Positions 20,818 to 31,925 of a stretch of 64,000 nt of DNA are shown piece after piece. The stretch's first letter is position 1; each line of letters starts with the position of its first letter. The notes beneath the pieces were generated by a model. The model ran no database searches and was not told the DNA's origin. It worked only from the letters and a program-made list of their open reading frames with translations. This stretch comes from Drechmeria coniospora (Eukaryota > Ascomycota > Sordariomycetes > Hypocreales > Ophiocordycipitaceae): NCBI RefSeq assembly GCF_001625195.1, contig NC_054390.1, positions 4,612,027 to 4,676,026 of the forward strand, read 5' to 3'. The position numbers were made by a program, and so were the translations under genes.

Positions 20818-22521
20818 ATGGTTGCCATGACGGGTGCCGATGCCGGATGCGGATCCGGAGCCGGAGCCGAGGCCCCGCCCAGCCACGGCCCTCTCCGGCC
20901 CGCTCACGACCCCACCAGCACCGACGTCGACAATCCATCTGCCGATGCCGACGACCGATCAGCCAAGCCGAGGCGAGACGGCCGCCGTGGCGATCCATAC
21001 GGCACATTTGCTGCCGGCAACCTCCTTCAAAGCCCAGTTACTGAAGGCCCCGCCGACGAGGGACCCGCTCCGGCCCGCGAGCCATCAAATGCCGAGGCGG
21101 CGAAACGGCCGCAGCGGGCGCTCGCGCCGGACCTCCTACGCGGCCTTCTCATGCTCCTCATGGCCCTCGACCACACCTCCATTTCCCTGCACATATGGTC
21201 CCACGGTACCGGCCGCACCTCCGAGTCGGACGGTATCGTCGTCCGGCACTTCAACTTCCCGACCGCCTACGTCATACGCACCCTCAGCCATCTCTGCGGC
21301 GCCGGCTTCACCTTTCTTCTCGGCATGGGCGTCGTCTACCTCGGCCGGTCGCGCAAGAAGCTTGGATGGTCGACGGGCCGGCTGGTGCGGTACTTTGCCG
21401 TCCGCGCCGCCGTCTTGACGCTCGTCTCCACCGTCTTCGGTTTCGTCCTCACCGCCGGCAAGGTCTGGTTCCTCAACATGGTCCTCTTCTCCCTCGCCGT
21501 CAACTACTTTCTCGCCGGCCTGCTGTGGCTGCTCTTTAACAAGACCGAGACGCTCCTGACCGAGACGCTCCTCAGCGGCGCGAAGCGGGGGGTCGGCGTC
21601 ACCGAGGAGGAGGACGTCGAGCAGCCGCTCCTGACGCAACGAGGGTATGATTCCACCTCGATCTCAAACACCCTGGCCGCGTCCGTCTCGTGGCATTTTC
21701 ACAACGCCATGCTCTTGGCCATGAGCATCGTCACCATCCTGTGGAACATATGGCTCTCCGAGAACCACGGTCACTGCCTGTCGACGCCCCTGATGGCCCA
21801 ATCCTCGGTCGGGGCTCAGACGATCCCTCAGAATCCCTTGCTTCGCATCTGGTTCTGGCCCGTCATGGGACTCAGGGTCCTCTCGGGCTTTCCACCGCTC
21901 GCCTGGCTATCCTTTGCCACCCTCGGACTGCTTTACGGACGCATCAGCGTCTCGAAGGCGTGGAACCCGCGCACGTTCGCCGCCTGCCACGCGTTTGCCG
22001 CTGTCCTCTTCGCCACCGTTTTCGTCCTCACCCGCCTCCTCCGCTGGGGCAACCTCTCCGAGGGCTGTCTCCGGACAGATGCGCAGCAGAGTCACCCCGG
22101 CTCAAATCCGTACCTCGTCTCGGCCACCTCCTTCTTCTACCTCGTCAAGTACCCGCCCGACGTGGCCTTTTGGTCATTCACCATGGCCGGGAACCTCGGC
22201 CTTCTCGCCTTCTTCGGCGCCCTGCCCGTGCGCTTCGCCTCGCGCCTCACGCTTTTGCTAGACCTCGGCACCGCTGCGCTCTTCTTCTACATCCTTCACA
22301 TCCTCGTCATTTTTGCCCTTGGAATGGCTCTGGTCGCGCGCTTCGGACATGACACGGGCATCGCAGACCCCATGGACCCGGGCAACACGCGCGGCATCGA
22401 TAGCCTGCTCGTGTACTTTGCCTTCTGGGCCGCCGCAATCCTGCTGCTGTGGCCTCTGTGTCGGGCCTACAGCCGTTTCAAGAGCCGGCAATCTTCCGAC
22501 TCGATATGGCGCTTCTTTTGA
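20818..22521 (+). CDS. DUF1624/HGSNAT-like transmembrane acyltransferase
   Basis: A single exon of 567 residues. About 100 hydrophilic residues are followed by ALAPDLLRGLLMLLMALDHTS, the signature of the heparan-alpha-glucosaminide N-acetyltransferase/DUF1624 group, in which an arginine-rich first helix precedes the LMxLDH motif. About ten membrane segments follow (for example FTFLLGMGVVYLG, YFAVRAAVLTLVSTVFGFVL and AALFFYILHILVIFALGMAL). Known relatives move acetyl groups across a membrane from cytosolic acetyl-CoA onto lumenal sugars. The substrate here is unknown. A longer in-frame start at 20719 exists, but the ATG at 20818 gives a more typical soluble N-terminus. It lies downstream of and in the same direction as the ligase alpha-like gene. 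Confidence 0.8.
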   Translation: MVAMTGADAGCGSGAGAEAPPSHGPLRPAHDPTSTDVDNPSADADDRSAKPRRDGRRGDPYGTFAAGNLLQSPVTEGPADEGPAPAREPSNAEAAKRPQRALAPDLLRGLLMLLMALDHTSISLHIWSHGTGRTSESDGIVVRHFNFPTAYVIRTLSHLCGAGFTFLLGMGVVYLGRSRKKLGWSTGRLVRYFAVRAAVLTLVSTVFGFVLTAGKVWFLNMVLFSLAVNYFLAGLLWLLFNKTETLLTETLLSGAKRGVGVTEEEDVEQPLLTQRGYDSTSISNTLAASVSWHFHNAMLLAMSIVTILWNIWLSENHGHCLSTPLMAQSSVGAQTIPQNPLLRIWFWPVMGLRVLSGFPPLAWLSFATLGLLYGRISVSKAWNPRTFAACHAFAAVLFATVFVLTRLLRWGNLSEGCLRTDAQQSHPGSNPYLVSATSFFYLVKYPPDVAFWSFTMAGNLGLLAFFGALPVRFASRLTLLLDLGTAALFFYILHILVIFALGMALVARFGHDTGIADPMDPGNTRGIDSLLVYFAFWAAAILLLWPLCRAYSRFKSRQSSDSIWRFF

Positions 22522-23293
22522 TGCCCGCTGCTCGCCGTCCAATGAAGGGGCCCAATTTAGCATTCGCGAAGGGATGAAACACACATGCACGACCGTGCTC
22601 AGAGAGGCCTCGATGCCCAGCCCCGTTCGTGTTGGGCACGTGGAATGGATTGCTGTATGGTGGGACATTCATTGATCAACCCATGGAAATCAATGCAACA
22701 GTATCAGTATGCGCACACTTTCAACACTTTTGGTTGGTCAGCAGTGTCCTTTTCGGTTCTCATTTTATCGAAAGTATTGAATGAACCTACAGTAGTTCTT
22801 TTTCTATTCTAGCGGCATGTCACATCTGGTCCTTGGTCTCACATTGAACACCATTACGCATCTGAATCATGAAGTAATGTGCGTGATCCGCTGAGCCATG
22901 CTATATTCTGCATTTTCGGGCACTCCTTGCTTCGCACAGCAATGTCCATACCATCGATCTGGTGATGATGAAGTGTTTCCAAATGTGGTCGTGTACCTTC
23001 CGACGTTCAACCTGCAGCATTCATTCCATGATAAATGCTCAATTTCATGACTTCAACAAACTTTGTGGTCTCGATGGGGGATTAATTATTCAGCACGCAA
23101 AGAAGCGAGAGATGTAGAATGGGGCAACTGAAGGTACGGTTTCCAAAATTACAGCATATAAGAGGCACTTTTATCCGATAAATCACTGCACATCCTGGCG
23201 CCTTTTCTGCGACATCTTCGTTTGCGCTGTCGCGCTATGCAGGTAGCTGTGGGTTGCCATCGACGTCCACGCAGCATCCTCGTCCGATCGCAG
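22522..23293. other. Intergenic, lower GC, no gene seen
   Basis: Base composition drops visibly here compared with the genes to the left. No domain, RNA gene or clear repeat was recognised. Confidence 0.6.
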
Positions 23294-23638
23294 TCACGCC
23301 GTGCAGTGTCGTGTGTCCCGCTCGATGGATTTCTTAAGCTGGATCTCCTCTACTTGAAGATCATGTATCTTTTCCCACATGCGCCCTATGGCTTGCTCCT
23401 TTTCCATTCGTCGTCGTTCGTAGTAATCGCCCGACTCATCAATGGTTTGACCTGACATGTCTGCTCTGGCTCGCTTGGAGCCGGCGGCGCTGTTGGACAA
23501 CTGCTGTCGCGATTCTTTTGGTATGTTCCTTAGAAATGCCAAAATTTGGTTCAGTTCTCTCCGCTCTTCGTCAACAGCAGCCATTATCTCGCTGATGCGC
23601 TTCTTCAACGTAGCGAGCTGATTGTTGGTCATGCTCAT
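23294..23638 (-). CDS. Small coiled-coil protein, 114 residues
   Basis: A single open frame from a good ATG (MSMTNNQLATLKKRISEIMA). Two strongly helical, charged segments are visible, residues 7-45 and about 70-108 (EKEQAIGRMWEKIHDLQVEE). A basic KRARAD patch between them could be a nuclear localisation signal. Heptad-like leucine/isoleucine spacing suggests a coiled coil. No known family is recognised. Codon use is less GC-rich than in the genes on the left. It could be a real small gene or a surviving exon of a larger one. Confidence 0.5.
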   Translation of the reverse strand: MSMTNNQLATLKKRISEIMAAVDEERRELNQILAFLRNIPKESRQQLSNSAAGSKRARADMSGQTIDESGDYYERRRMEKEQAIGRMWEKIHDLQVEEIQLKKSIERDTRHCTA

Positions 23639-24210
23639 CGTCTGTTTGCGATGCTGATTTGTTTAAGAATAGTCAGGTAGTAAACGGTAAACAATAATTT
23701 TGATGAGCAGAATGAAGAAATCGCAGACAATGCCTTCGCATCTTAATGTGATGCCCCTCGCGACAGCCAGCAGCGGCCCATTGATGCAAACACCCACCCG
23801 CTCGTGGCAGCTGGAAGACTTGTGCGCGCATTGTGTTGTGTTCGGTCAAGGGCTCGGTATCCTTCGGTCAAGTAACTACCAATGAATCTTCATTTTCTAC
23901 TCTACCCAACAGCTGCCCACATTTTGCTCCGAAGCCAGAGCATGGGTGCGTGCCCAAATCGGTCGGGGGAATATTCGCAGCCCTGTCGGTTGTATGTTCA
24001 GGTGATTCCATATCATTCATCAAGTCCTACCTCCTGCTGCACTCTTGGAGGCACTCTACAAGTAGACACTGAACAATGCATCATCGACCCGACTGATCAA
24101 GTAGACGATACTCAGAGGAACTTTTCATTAAGGCATTCGACTTTTGAATCCATGTCGACTCCCGGCTTTGTACATATAATCCGTTGCCCTTGACGTATTC
24201 GGTGTGGAGC
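23639..24210. other. Intergenic, no gene seen
   Basis: AT-richer DNA between the coiled-coil gene and the decayed kinase-like gene. Open frames are short and overlap one another. Confidence 0.5.
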
Positions 24211-25426
24211 TCATTTTGATTCACTCCGACGTTGTACCTCGGACACAATGGTCTCGTGTTCCTTCAAGAATTCAGACGTTACATCCTGGATAGCTCTGTC
24301 GTAGAGATTTGGAGCATAAATATCGTGGAACGTGTAAATGGCTTCCTCGAGGCAGCGAACGAGATGGCCAACGCAGGAGGCTAGTTTCGGATTGCCGATG
24401 GCTGACGTTTCTGCCGAAGTGCAGCATACCATTTTCTCCGGAGCAAGGTTGCATCGGCCGTCCATGTTGCACTTCTCGTCAAGGACTTGGCAGTCGGTGT
24501 GTACTCCATTCTTTGTCTTGATCGAATCGTGCGAAGTGATCCTCGAAGGTGGTGTGAACAACTGCCGCAGGACAGTGCTCGAAAACTCCCTGTCAGGAAT
24601 ACCCCGAATGCGCATATTTTATCGACAAGAGTGGTAAGGCCCGTAAGTCCAGATGATTCAGCACAAAGAGTCCCCGGTAAGAAAAAGTGGGCAGAGATTG
24701 GCGTAATGGGTTGGCAGTCATGGAGAAGACAGGTCCTGCAACAAACCCCCGGCCACCATCAGGATTTGGCATCAAGGAGCCAATGACAGGAAACTCGAGA
24801 GCTCTTGATTCGGCCAAAACGTCAATGAGTTGCGAGTAGAAGACTCTTCGGTGCTGCTCGGGCGCTCCAAGGAAGTCGTTCTTTCTCAGCGATTCTCCGG
24901 GAATCATGTCTGCGATGAGAAACATTTGCGTCCCAGCGCCATTTTTGGACAACTTGACATCGCGCCCGTAGGAAAGAATGCGAGGAACATGGATACGTGT
25001 GTTGCGCTCGAGAAAGCTCCATTTCGTTCAGGTCAAGTCAGATATGGCCCACGCAACTGAAGCGAATGGAAGCGAGATGCACAAAGCCGTGTGCTATCGT
25101 GGCGACTTCACTGAGCAGCTTCTGCCAGGGCTTGTGAAGTGAGGGTAGTATGGGAACACGGACAATCCACTCGGGACCTGAGTCGATCTCGACACCAAAG
25201 CCGAGATTGGATTTGCCAAGTTCGTGCGCCGGCAAGGCCCGCAGTGATTGTATCGCGATGCAAGGCGACAGACGGCGTCCGAGTCGATCGACTCGATGAA
25301 GGCATGGATCACTTCATCATCTTGTTCCGGGGTAGTGATGGGAAATCCCCGATGGTCGACGAGGAAGGTTGAAGGCGCCGGGCCCGTGGATTCCAGCTCT
25401 GCCTCATCGTCGGGGTCCTGGGACAT
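24211..25426 (-). pseudogene. Decayed aminoglycoside-phosphotransferase (APH) family gene
   Basis: Pieces of one APH-fold protein lie in order but in different frames. They are LASRYNHCGPC, then LGKSNLGFGVEIDSG and WIVRVPILPS with SEVATI (25038-25235). Next come RNTRIHVPRILSYG, FLIADMIPGESL and FVLNHLDLR (24593-25010), and last MRIRGIPDREFSSTVLRQLF (24211-24615). Joining them needs a shift near 25230, a splice without a canonical donor near 25065, and two small shifts just after HLDLR near 24620-24640. In the last part the tryptophans expected in DWEF and PPSW are arginines. The catalytic-loop HLDL and DxEF acidic residues are still visible. Intact fungal relatives are putative small-molecule kinases. 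The best start is the ATG at 25426, although the frame stays open up to 25702. Assembly errors are the alternative explanation. Confidence 0.65.
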
Positions 25427-26658
25427 GATGATTGGGACACGCTGCACTGGCTTAGGGGCGTAAATCCCGGAGACAGCAGCGGTAGCGAAGCTCAGCCGCC
25501 GTCCCAACAACTCGGCCACATGTAGTACCAGCTTGGTCCGTCGAGTGCGAGTCAAACGAATGACTGCCCACAGCATGCTTGCCCGGGCATTGGAACGGAC
25601 ACTGTCCAGACGGCAAGGGGCATCTGGAAACGGGAAGGAAGCTGTTGGTTCGCCCACGGCCCCTTTCCGCCACCGGGTAATAGTGTTTCCGGGTGCTGCC
25701 ATAGCCGTCTGCGGCGCCTAGCTGCCTGGATGCCTGGATGCCTGATGCTTTCCTCGTTGTCGAGCATTCAGCACTCAACTCTTGCCCACCGACCGCCCGC
25801 CGGTTCAAATATACAAAACACTCATCAACTTCGACGACGGATGGTATGCAAATACATGCAAGATTCTGCAAAGCGTCTCCGAGACGATGCACTGACTGGC
25901 CTCAATTGAGGCGCACTCATGCAGTGTGTGATATCGGGAGCATCACTTAGATGGGTCGCAGCACACCAAACGAGAGAGACGCATATGCACCAATTACAGA
26001 TCTCCAAGCTCATGATCGACATTACGGTAGCCGGGGAAACTCCATGATCATGCTGCCAACAGATTCAGGAGACATCGAACTGAACAGACAGTATTTGGAA
26101 CCAATAGTCTCTTGCTGTTCAAGTGACCCGTTCCACCATTCGTTTGCTGGATCCAACACCCGTCGATTTGTGACATCGTGTGGATGAACGAATGGAATTG
26201 TCCCCGACGATCAATTCCTGGATTTCAATGCAGCAGCGACGACGATTGCGACCAAGTTGCCCATTTATAGAAAGAATCCAAAAACAGAGATAGAGCTAGC
26301 CATCAAGTTTGGCATTAATTCAATATGATGGAAATGCAAGTCCCCAAAGGTGGTGGCATCCGTTCTGTTGCTAGATTCACAATAGTAGTTACCCTAGAGC
26401 CGGAGCGGCGTTCTGGAAACAACCGAGACATGGAGCCTGAGCAGAACTCTGACTTGCATTCCGTCGTGTGTCTTCCTCACCTGTTGGCTATTACCTCAAC
26501 CCAGGATAGGGCAACAAACGTATTGTGGAAAGAGGCACGAAAACGTTCATACAGCACAAGGAGACGAGCAGCAGGATGGCCTTCATAATATAAAATTTAA
26601 TTAGACTCCCTCGTTCAGCAAACACGTGATACTTTCAGTGCAGCATCTGAGCATCGTT
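25427..26658. other. Intergenic, lower GC, no supported gene
   Basis: Up to 25702 this could be an N-terminal extension of the decayed APH gene. Beyond that, only short overlapping frames occur. The 70 bases before the tRNA contain an AT-rich stretch (AATATAAAATTTAATT at about 26587), which suits a tRNA upstream region. Confidence 0.55.
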
Positions 26659-26748
26659 GGTCTGGTGGTCTAGTGGTATGATTCTCGCTTAGGGAAAACT
26701 CTATGACAATATTGCGAGAGGTCCCGGGTTCAATCCCCGGCCAGACCC
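26659..26748 (+). tRNA. tRNA-Pro (anticodon AGG) with an 18-nt intron
   Basis: The acceptor arms GGTCTGG (26659-26665) and CCAGACC (26741-26747) pair fully. The D arm is GTGGTCTAGTGGTATGA, the anticodon stem CTCGC/GCGAG (26684-26688 with 26714-26718), and the T arm CCGGGTTCAATCCCCGG. The anticodon AGG is at 26691-26693. An intron at about 26695-26712 follows the base 3' of the anticodon, the normal place for nuclear tRNA introns. CCA is not encoded, as expected in a eukaryote. Internal A and B boxes are intact. Confidence 0.95.
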
Positions 26749-27594
26749 GTGGTTTATATTTTTGACGTTGTATTGTGTTTGGTGGTTCGAGTGGTGTTGT
26801 GGGTTTGCATGGGTTTCAAGGTACAGTAATCCTTGTAAGTAGTGCAGTCAGTCACTGTACTACAGTATACTTGTACAAGTACAGTCAGTACATGCACCTG
26901 CAAGTACTCCGTAATACTCCGTAATAATACGGTAATTATACACCATTGTACGGATACTCCGTACTACGGAGTACCCCATACAGAGTTTGTGCAACTACTT
27001 CGTATACTATACTTAGAGTTGTGCATATACTTGTGCATGCACCTCTGGAGTATGTTGTCAGTATTACGCAGCGAATGAAAGGACAAGGTGAATGCCAGTT
27101 GTTTTCTTATTTTTTCCCGTTGCAGATTAGCGCGGTGGAACCAACACTTCTGGGATCGATTGGCTGGGTTGGACTTGCGGCCTGCTCGTGACATTGCTTA
27201 GGAGCTGCCGTTGCGAAACAGCTTCGTCGATGACGTTCAATCAAAGCCCATGCACGCTGGACATCACTGGACATTCGTTATAGCAGGCAACACATATGAA
27301 ACCTCCTCCACCGTCTTGCTTGCCCACTCGCGCTTGCTCGACGTCCGGCCCTTCTGCAGCGTGTACTGTCCAGCATGCAATCTCTCCTCTCATCAATATT
27401 TACTCCACGTCGGGGTTCTAGCTGTGACATTCCCAGCAAGGAGGCTGCCGTCATTCCCACGGGAACAGTGACAGCTTCGATCGTTGGCGTTGGCGGCGGC
27501 GGAGGGAAAAGCACGGACAATCTGGTGGGTTTCCATCCGGCTTGACTCATCGTGATGTCGCTCACCAGTGCAGAGAAACCACTCCGCAAGCAGG
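26749..27594. other. Intergenic, GTAC-rich
   Basis: Bases 26820-27060 are dense in GTACTCCGTAATACTCCGTAC-like words. The remainder is the likely promoter of the chromodomain gene. A short frame starting ATGTCGCTCACC at 27555 ends after 37 codons and could be an upstream ORF. Confidence 0.55.
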
Positions 27595-28560
27595 ATGGGA
27601 ACCAAACATGGAAAATCTCGCACCGTTCCGACGCCGAGCTCGACGATGACCAGCGGCATTCATCATAAGCGGCCGCATCAGAATTCGCCTACGCCGACGG
27701 TAACAACCAAGCGACCATCATCCCGGCCTGCGATGGCAGAGGAGGACATTCCCGATAGCCTACCGTCCAAGGCCCCGCGGCGACCGACCTCGCGGCCATC
27801 GACGCGGACGAAGGCGGATTCGAAAGCGAGTGTCGCCCATCGGCAGTCGGAGACGTCGCAGGCACCAATAACAACACCCGCAACACCCCAGCCCCCAGCC
27901 CCCCGAATGACAGATAGGCCGGACGCTGCCCATGACGATGGACCCGAGCTGCCGCCCACGACCACATCGGTGTCGAAGCGACGACGGCCCCTCCAGGAGA
28001 TTGGCAAGAACGACCGGGAGAAGGAGATTGCGTCGGTAGGAAGGAAAGGCAAGGGAACGAGAGCGGATGTTCAGGCGCAATCGGGCGCCGACAAAGAGAT
28101 GGACACGGCACCGACCGGACTCGCGGCGCAAGTTACGGCAGAGGAGGACGAGGCGGCGGCCGTCTTCTCGTTCAAGACGCTCGTCCACCACCGCTGGTGC
28201 GGCAACTCGATCGAGATCCTCGTCAAGTGGGTGGCCGGAGACGTCACCTGGGAGAGCGAGGCTTGCCTGCACGAGGACGCGCCCGAAGCACTTTTCGACT
28301 ACTGGGAGGAGCAGGGCGGACGACCGGAAAATCCAAACGACGCCGGCCTCTACGACGTGCACCGGATCCGCTCCCATAGCGCCGATCGCAAGAAGCTGCT
28401 GGTGGAATGGGTAGGTTACCACCCGAAGGAAGCAACGTGGGTCACGCGGACGAGCCTGCAGCGGACCGTGCCGGACGTCGTGGCCCAATACTTTCAGTCC
28501 GTCGGACCTTCGAGGCGATCGGGACGTCCGAGCAAGAAGAAGCGACGCTCGGCCAAGTGA
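27595..28560 (+). CDS. Double chromodomain-like protein
   Basis: A single exon of 321 residues. The first half is disordered, rich in Ser/Thr/Pro and Lys/Arg (KRPHQNSPTPTVTTKRPS). A first chromo-like fold at about residues 190-240 reads LVHHRWCGNSIEILVKW and DVTWESEACLHEDAPEALF. A second at about 252-305 reads YDVHRIRSH and KKLLVEWVGYHPKEATWV. The tail GRPSKKKRRSAK is a nuclear localisation signal. Chromo folds bind methylated histone tails or partner proteins, and the family contains heterochromatin and gene-silencing factors. The aromatic cage of domain 1 looks incomplete, while domain 2 keeps W and Y positions. The ATG at 27595 is the first in frame; 27649 and 27733 are alternatives. It is not a canonical HP1, whose order is chromo then chromoshadow. 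Confidence 0.75.
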   Translation: MGTKHGKSRTVPTPSSTMTSGIHHKRPHQNSPTPTVTTKRPSSRPAMAEEDIPDSLPSKAPRRPTSRPSTRTKADSKASVAHRQSETSQAPITTPATPQPPAPRMTDRPDAAHDDGPELPPTTTSVSKRRRPLQEIGKNDREKEIASVGRKGKGTRADVQAQSGADKEMDTAPTGLAAQVTAEEDEAAAVFSFKTLVHHRWCGNSIEILVKWVAGDVTWESEACLHEDAPEALFDYWEEQGGRPENPNDAGLYDVHRIRSHSADRKKLLVEWVGYHPKEATWVTRTSLQRTVPDVVAQYFQSVGPSRRSGRPSKKKRRSAK

Positions 28561-29100
28561 TGGACGTATACATGTAACAAGGGTACGTATGCGCGCATGG
28601 TAGCCGGGCAATCGCGGAGTACTGGTTGGGCGCCGGCCGGGAGGCAACTTGGGTCGTCGTCGCGCGTGGAGGATGAATTTTGTCGACCACGGTGTCGGAC
28701 GGCTTGATCTGTGTTCACGAGGCATGGATGGATTGGATCCTGTTCATGATTCTCGCCGGCCGTTTCGGTACGATAGATGTCTCGGTGCGCGAGCATTTGC
28801 TGCGGCATCCGTAGACGCTGGTAATGTTGCTTGTTTTCCAACACGACGTTTGAGACTTCGGCATCACGGTCCAAATTCACCTCGCTGCCAACGGCGTGGC
28901 AACCATCTCGGTGGAGAGGAGCGATAGAACGACGGCGGCGGCCGTCACGTCGTGGGGGATGCATCAGCCTCCCTCCCTCTGCCGGAATGGCGCGTCAACA
29001 AGGCTGGATACGTGCCTCATAGCAGGGGCTCAAGTTGTCCCAAAACCAAACTGCGCCGTCCACGACGGGCCTTGCGCAAGGCGACGGCGTGGATAGCGAC
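28561..29100. other. Intergenic, convergent 3' regions, no gene seen
   Basis: Lies between the chromodomain gene and the convergent serine hydrolase. No repeat or RNA gene was recognised. Confidence 0.6.
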
Positions 29101-30462
29101 CTAACCCTCCTTCAGAGCTTGGTACACGGCCGCCTCGAGCGCAAGCCACATGCCGATGACCTTGGCGTCGCCAAAGGGGAGGATCTGCGTGCACACCATG
29201 CCGCCGATGCCGTTCTGGCGGTCCGCCCACCAGTACAGATTCGGCAGACCCGCCCAGCCGGCCGTTCCCTCCGCCCGTCCCGTCGAACCTCCGGTCAGCA
29301 TAAAGGTCAGGCCGTACCCCTGCGTCGTGTTGCCGACGGTCGGGTATATGTCGGGGATCGTGTTGGTGAGCTCCGGCTTGGTGCTCGGCATGCCCTGGCG
29401 GCCAAACTGGGGGAACTGGGGGATCGAGTTGCTGAACATTTCGTCCACCGTTGCCTTCTCCAGCAGCTTGACGCCCGTCCTCGGGCACGTGCCGTCGTTG
29501 AGGAGCACGCCGATGATGCCTGCGCACGCGACGTCAGCGGCTAGGCTCGGACAGGAGGCGGCCGTGGCGGCAGCGGCAACACGTACGGCAATACTCCTGC
29601 GGCTTGGCAAACATGCCGGCTCCGCCGCTGTGCAGGAGGCCATCCTTTTCCTCCTCGGTCTGGACGGTGAGCGGCCGGCGAAGAAGATGATCGCAAGGCG
29701 AGATGGTTCCCTCGGGCGAGCGCTGATGCATGTAGGCCAACTTCTCCTTCATGTCCCGCGTCGGCATCATGCTCATGCTCGCGAGACCGAGGGGCCGGCA
29801 GATGTTGTCCTGGATGTAGTCGTTGAGCCGCGTCCCCGTGGCTCTCTCGAGCGCGACGCCCGCCCAGTCGAGGTTGATCTGCGTCGTCGAAACGTCAGCA
29901 GAGGTTGGCGGCAGCCGGACGGTCGAGGCACACTCACGCCGTACTCCCAACCCTCGCCGGGCTGAAAGAGGAGCGGCTGATTGATATCCTCGGCGTATCC
30001 GGAAAACTCGTCGATGCCGGCGGGAAAGCTCCAGTTGCGAAGCCTTTCGTTGGTGAAGGAGTACCCGAAGCCGGCGGTGTGGGTGAGCAGCATGCGAAGG
30101 GTGATGCCCTTTCTCTTCGGCACCAGCTCACCATCCTCCCGCAGCACCTGGAGGTTCTTCCACTCCGGGAAGAGGGCCTCGAGCTGATCGCTGTCGTCGA
30201 GCCTCATCAGGCCCCTCTCCACCAGCTGCATGCAGGCGAGGCCCGTGAGCATCTTGGTGCAGGACGCCATCCAGAAGACGTGGTCGACCGTCATGTCCTC
30301 GGTGGAGACGAGTCCCCTCCTCCCGGCCGAGTGGACAAAGGGCTCGGAGCCATCGTCGGCAACGATGACGACCGTTGCGCCTGGGATGCCGTCCGGGCCG
30401 GCCAAGGTGGCCTCGTCAACGATGGACCGCAGCTGCTCGTTGACCTTGGCCGAGAACTGCAT
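29101..30462 (-). CDS. Class C beta-lactamase-like serine hydrolase/transesterase
   Basis: Exons 30462-29938, 29878-29587 and 29519-29101 encode 411 residues. The N-terminal half holds the nucleophile motif SCTK (Ser67-x-x-Lys70) after DHVFWMA, then ITLRMLLTHTAGFGYSF. The second motif tyrosine is Tyr174 in GWEYG|INLDWAG, split by intron 1. The C-terminal part has GYGLTFMLTGG and GLPNLYWWADRQNGIGGMV. This fold covers EstB-type esterases and LovD-type acyltransferases as well as beta-lactamases. In fungi these enzymes usually hydrolyse or transfer esters and do not destroy antibiotics. No signal peptide is seen, so it is probably cytosolic. The ATG at 30462 is the first in frame; a possible TATA-like GGTATATCT lies about 65 bases upstream. 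It could serve specialised metabolism, but the cluster to the right starts 8 kb away. Confidence 0.85.
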
Positions 30463-31925
30463 AATGGGACGGAAAGTATGCAAAGGAGCAGGATCACCCG
30501 ACGTAGGCCTCGGCGCTGTACGACAGATATACCCTATTCCTCTGTATCATGGCCCTTGACTGCAGCTGGCCGGTGTGGCCTCGAGGACGCAATCGATGTC
30601 GCGCAAACGCCATTCTCCCCGCATCTCACCGTCGTCGGCAGCTTGCCCGCGGGACACTTTTCAGACCGTCATTGGTTGCCGCTTGATCCCTGCCGGCAGC
30701 ACAGCATAGAACACGAACAAAATGGGCAGGGGAGCGATGGAGGGTGGTGCAGAGAGCTTGAGAGTTGGTTGGGGGAGATGGCAGGGCGTTCGTAATTGGT
30801 GCGTATTCCCGAGGCCTACAGTGCGTGCACGCTCCCTCTAGCCGGAAGTTGTATACTGTAGGCTGTACTGATCAGTAGGCTGTACTGATCAGTGGGCAGA
30901 ATTAGTGACAGGGACGCTGTAAGTCGCAGTGAATTTCGCGGTGAATGAATTTCGCAGTGAATTTCGTAGTGACATTCGCCACGCGGGGGCACACGTTAAT
31001 GGCAGTGGACCTGGTGGAGTTTAGCGGACTCGACACTTCGCTTCGGCGGCGAGTCGCCTCGGCGACCCTTGCCAACGGTCGACTCCTCCCTCCCAAGATG
31101 CAGCGGCTCGCTAGCGTCACGGTGGAATCGTAAGCCACCATAAGCATGATTTAGCGCCTACGAGCAGTCATGGGCACGTCGATGGCCTCGTCACACCTCG
31201 TCATCTTGCTGGTGGAATTTGGTCAGCGACGGTGCAAAAATCATTCATCTCCCAAGCTACGAAAACCTACCGACCGAGAAGAACTCCGGACGATGGATGC
31301 AGCGGCGGCTCATGGCAAGCTGCCAGCGCCCTTTCATGTCGGCGAGAGCGTCCGACATGCATCACGCCGTCCAAAAGTGGCCGATCCGCTATAAATGGCA
31401 CTCTATTTATAGGACCTTTCTCGCGGAAAGGAGTGACTCAGCCAGATGTGACGCGCCGTAAGGCGTACTCCGTCCATGCTGCAGATGGTACCACATACTG
31501 CACCAAGTACACGGCGACGGTGAGTCACGAATGGAACGGGGCCAGGAACATGGCCGTTGGCTGCGAATGAAGCCTGAGGATGTGATGCCTCCAAACCGTT
31601 GCCGTCCAATGCCGCAAAATCAACCACTGAGATGGGGGGTCGGTGGTCGAGTGTGCTGTAAATAAATATAAGTACAACCCATCGAGCTTTTCACTGACCA
31701 AATATGCTCAAGATTTGTACAGGTACCTAATATTACCAAGGGGCGTACGCTCAGTACTACATTATACCAGACGGTACCTCGGACGAGCACGCCAACTCTT
31801 CGGTCGGCAATCCATCGTCGTTGCCGCCGTCGGGTCCTGGACAGAGCCAGCTTCAGCTTCTTACTCTTACAAGACGAACCTTGAAGATTTCGGTCGGCAT
31901 ACACGACAATCAAGCGGGGAGCAGC
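30463..31925. other. Intergenic with short tandem repeats
   Basis: Contains a 17-bp tandem duplication (TAGGCTGTACTGATCAG) at 30859-30892 and a run of GCAGTGAATTTCG phrases at 30920-30975. CTATAAATGG at about 31389 and TTTATAGG at 31407 are TATA-like. No gene is supported. Confidence 0.55.

Noticed and set aside
29101..30462. Reading the beta-lactamase-like gene as antibiotic resistance
   Set aside because: Fungal members of this fold with SxxK and a motif tyrosine are mostly esterases or acyltransferases; nothing here indicates beta-lactam hydrolysis.
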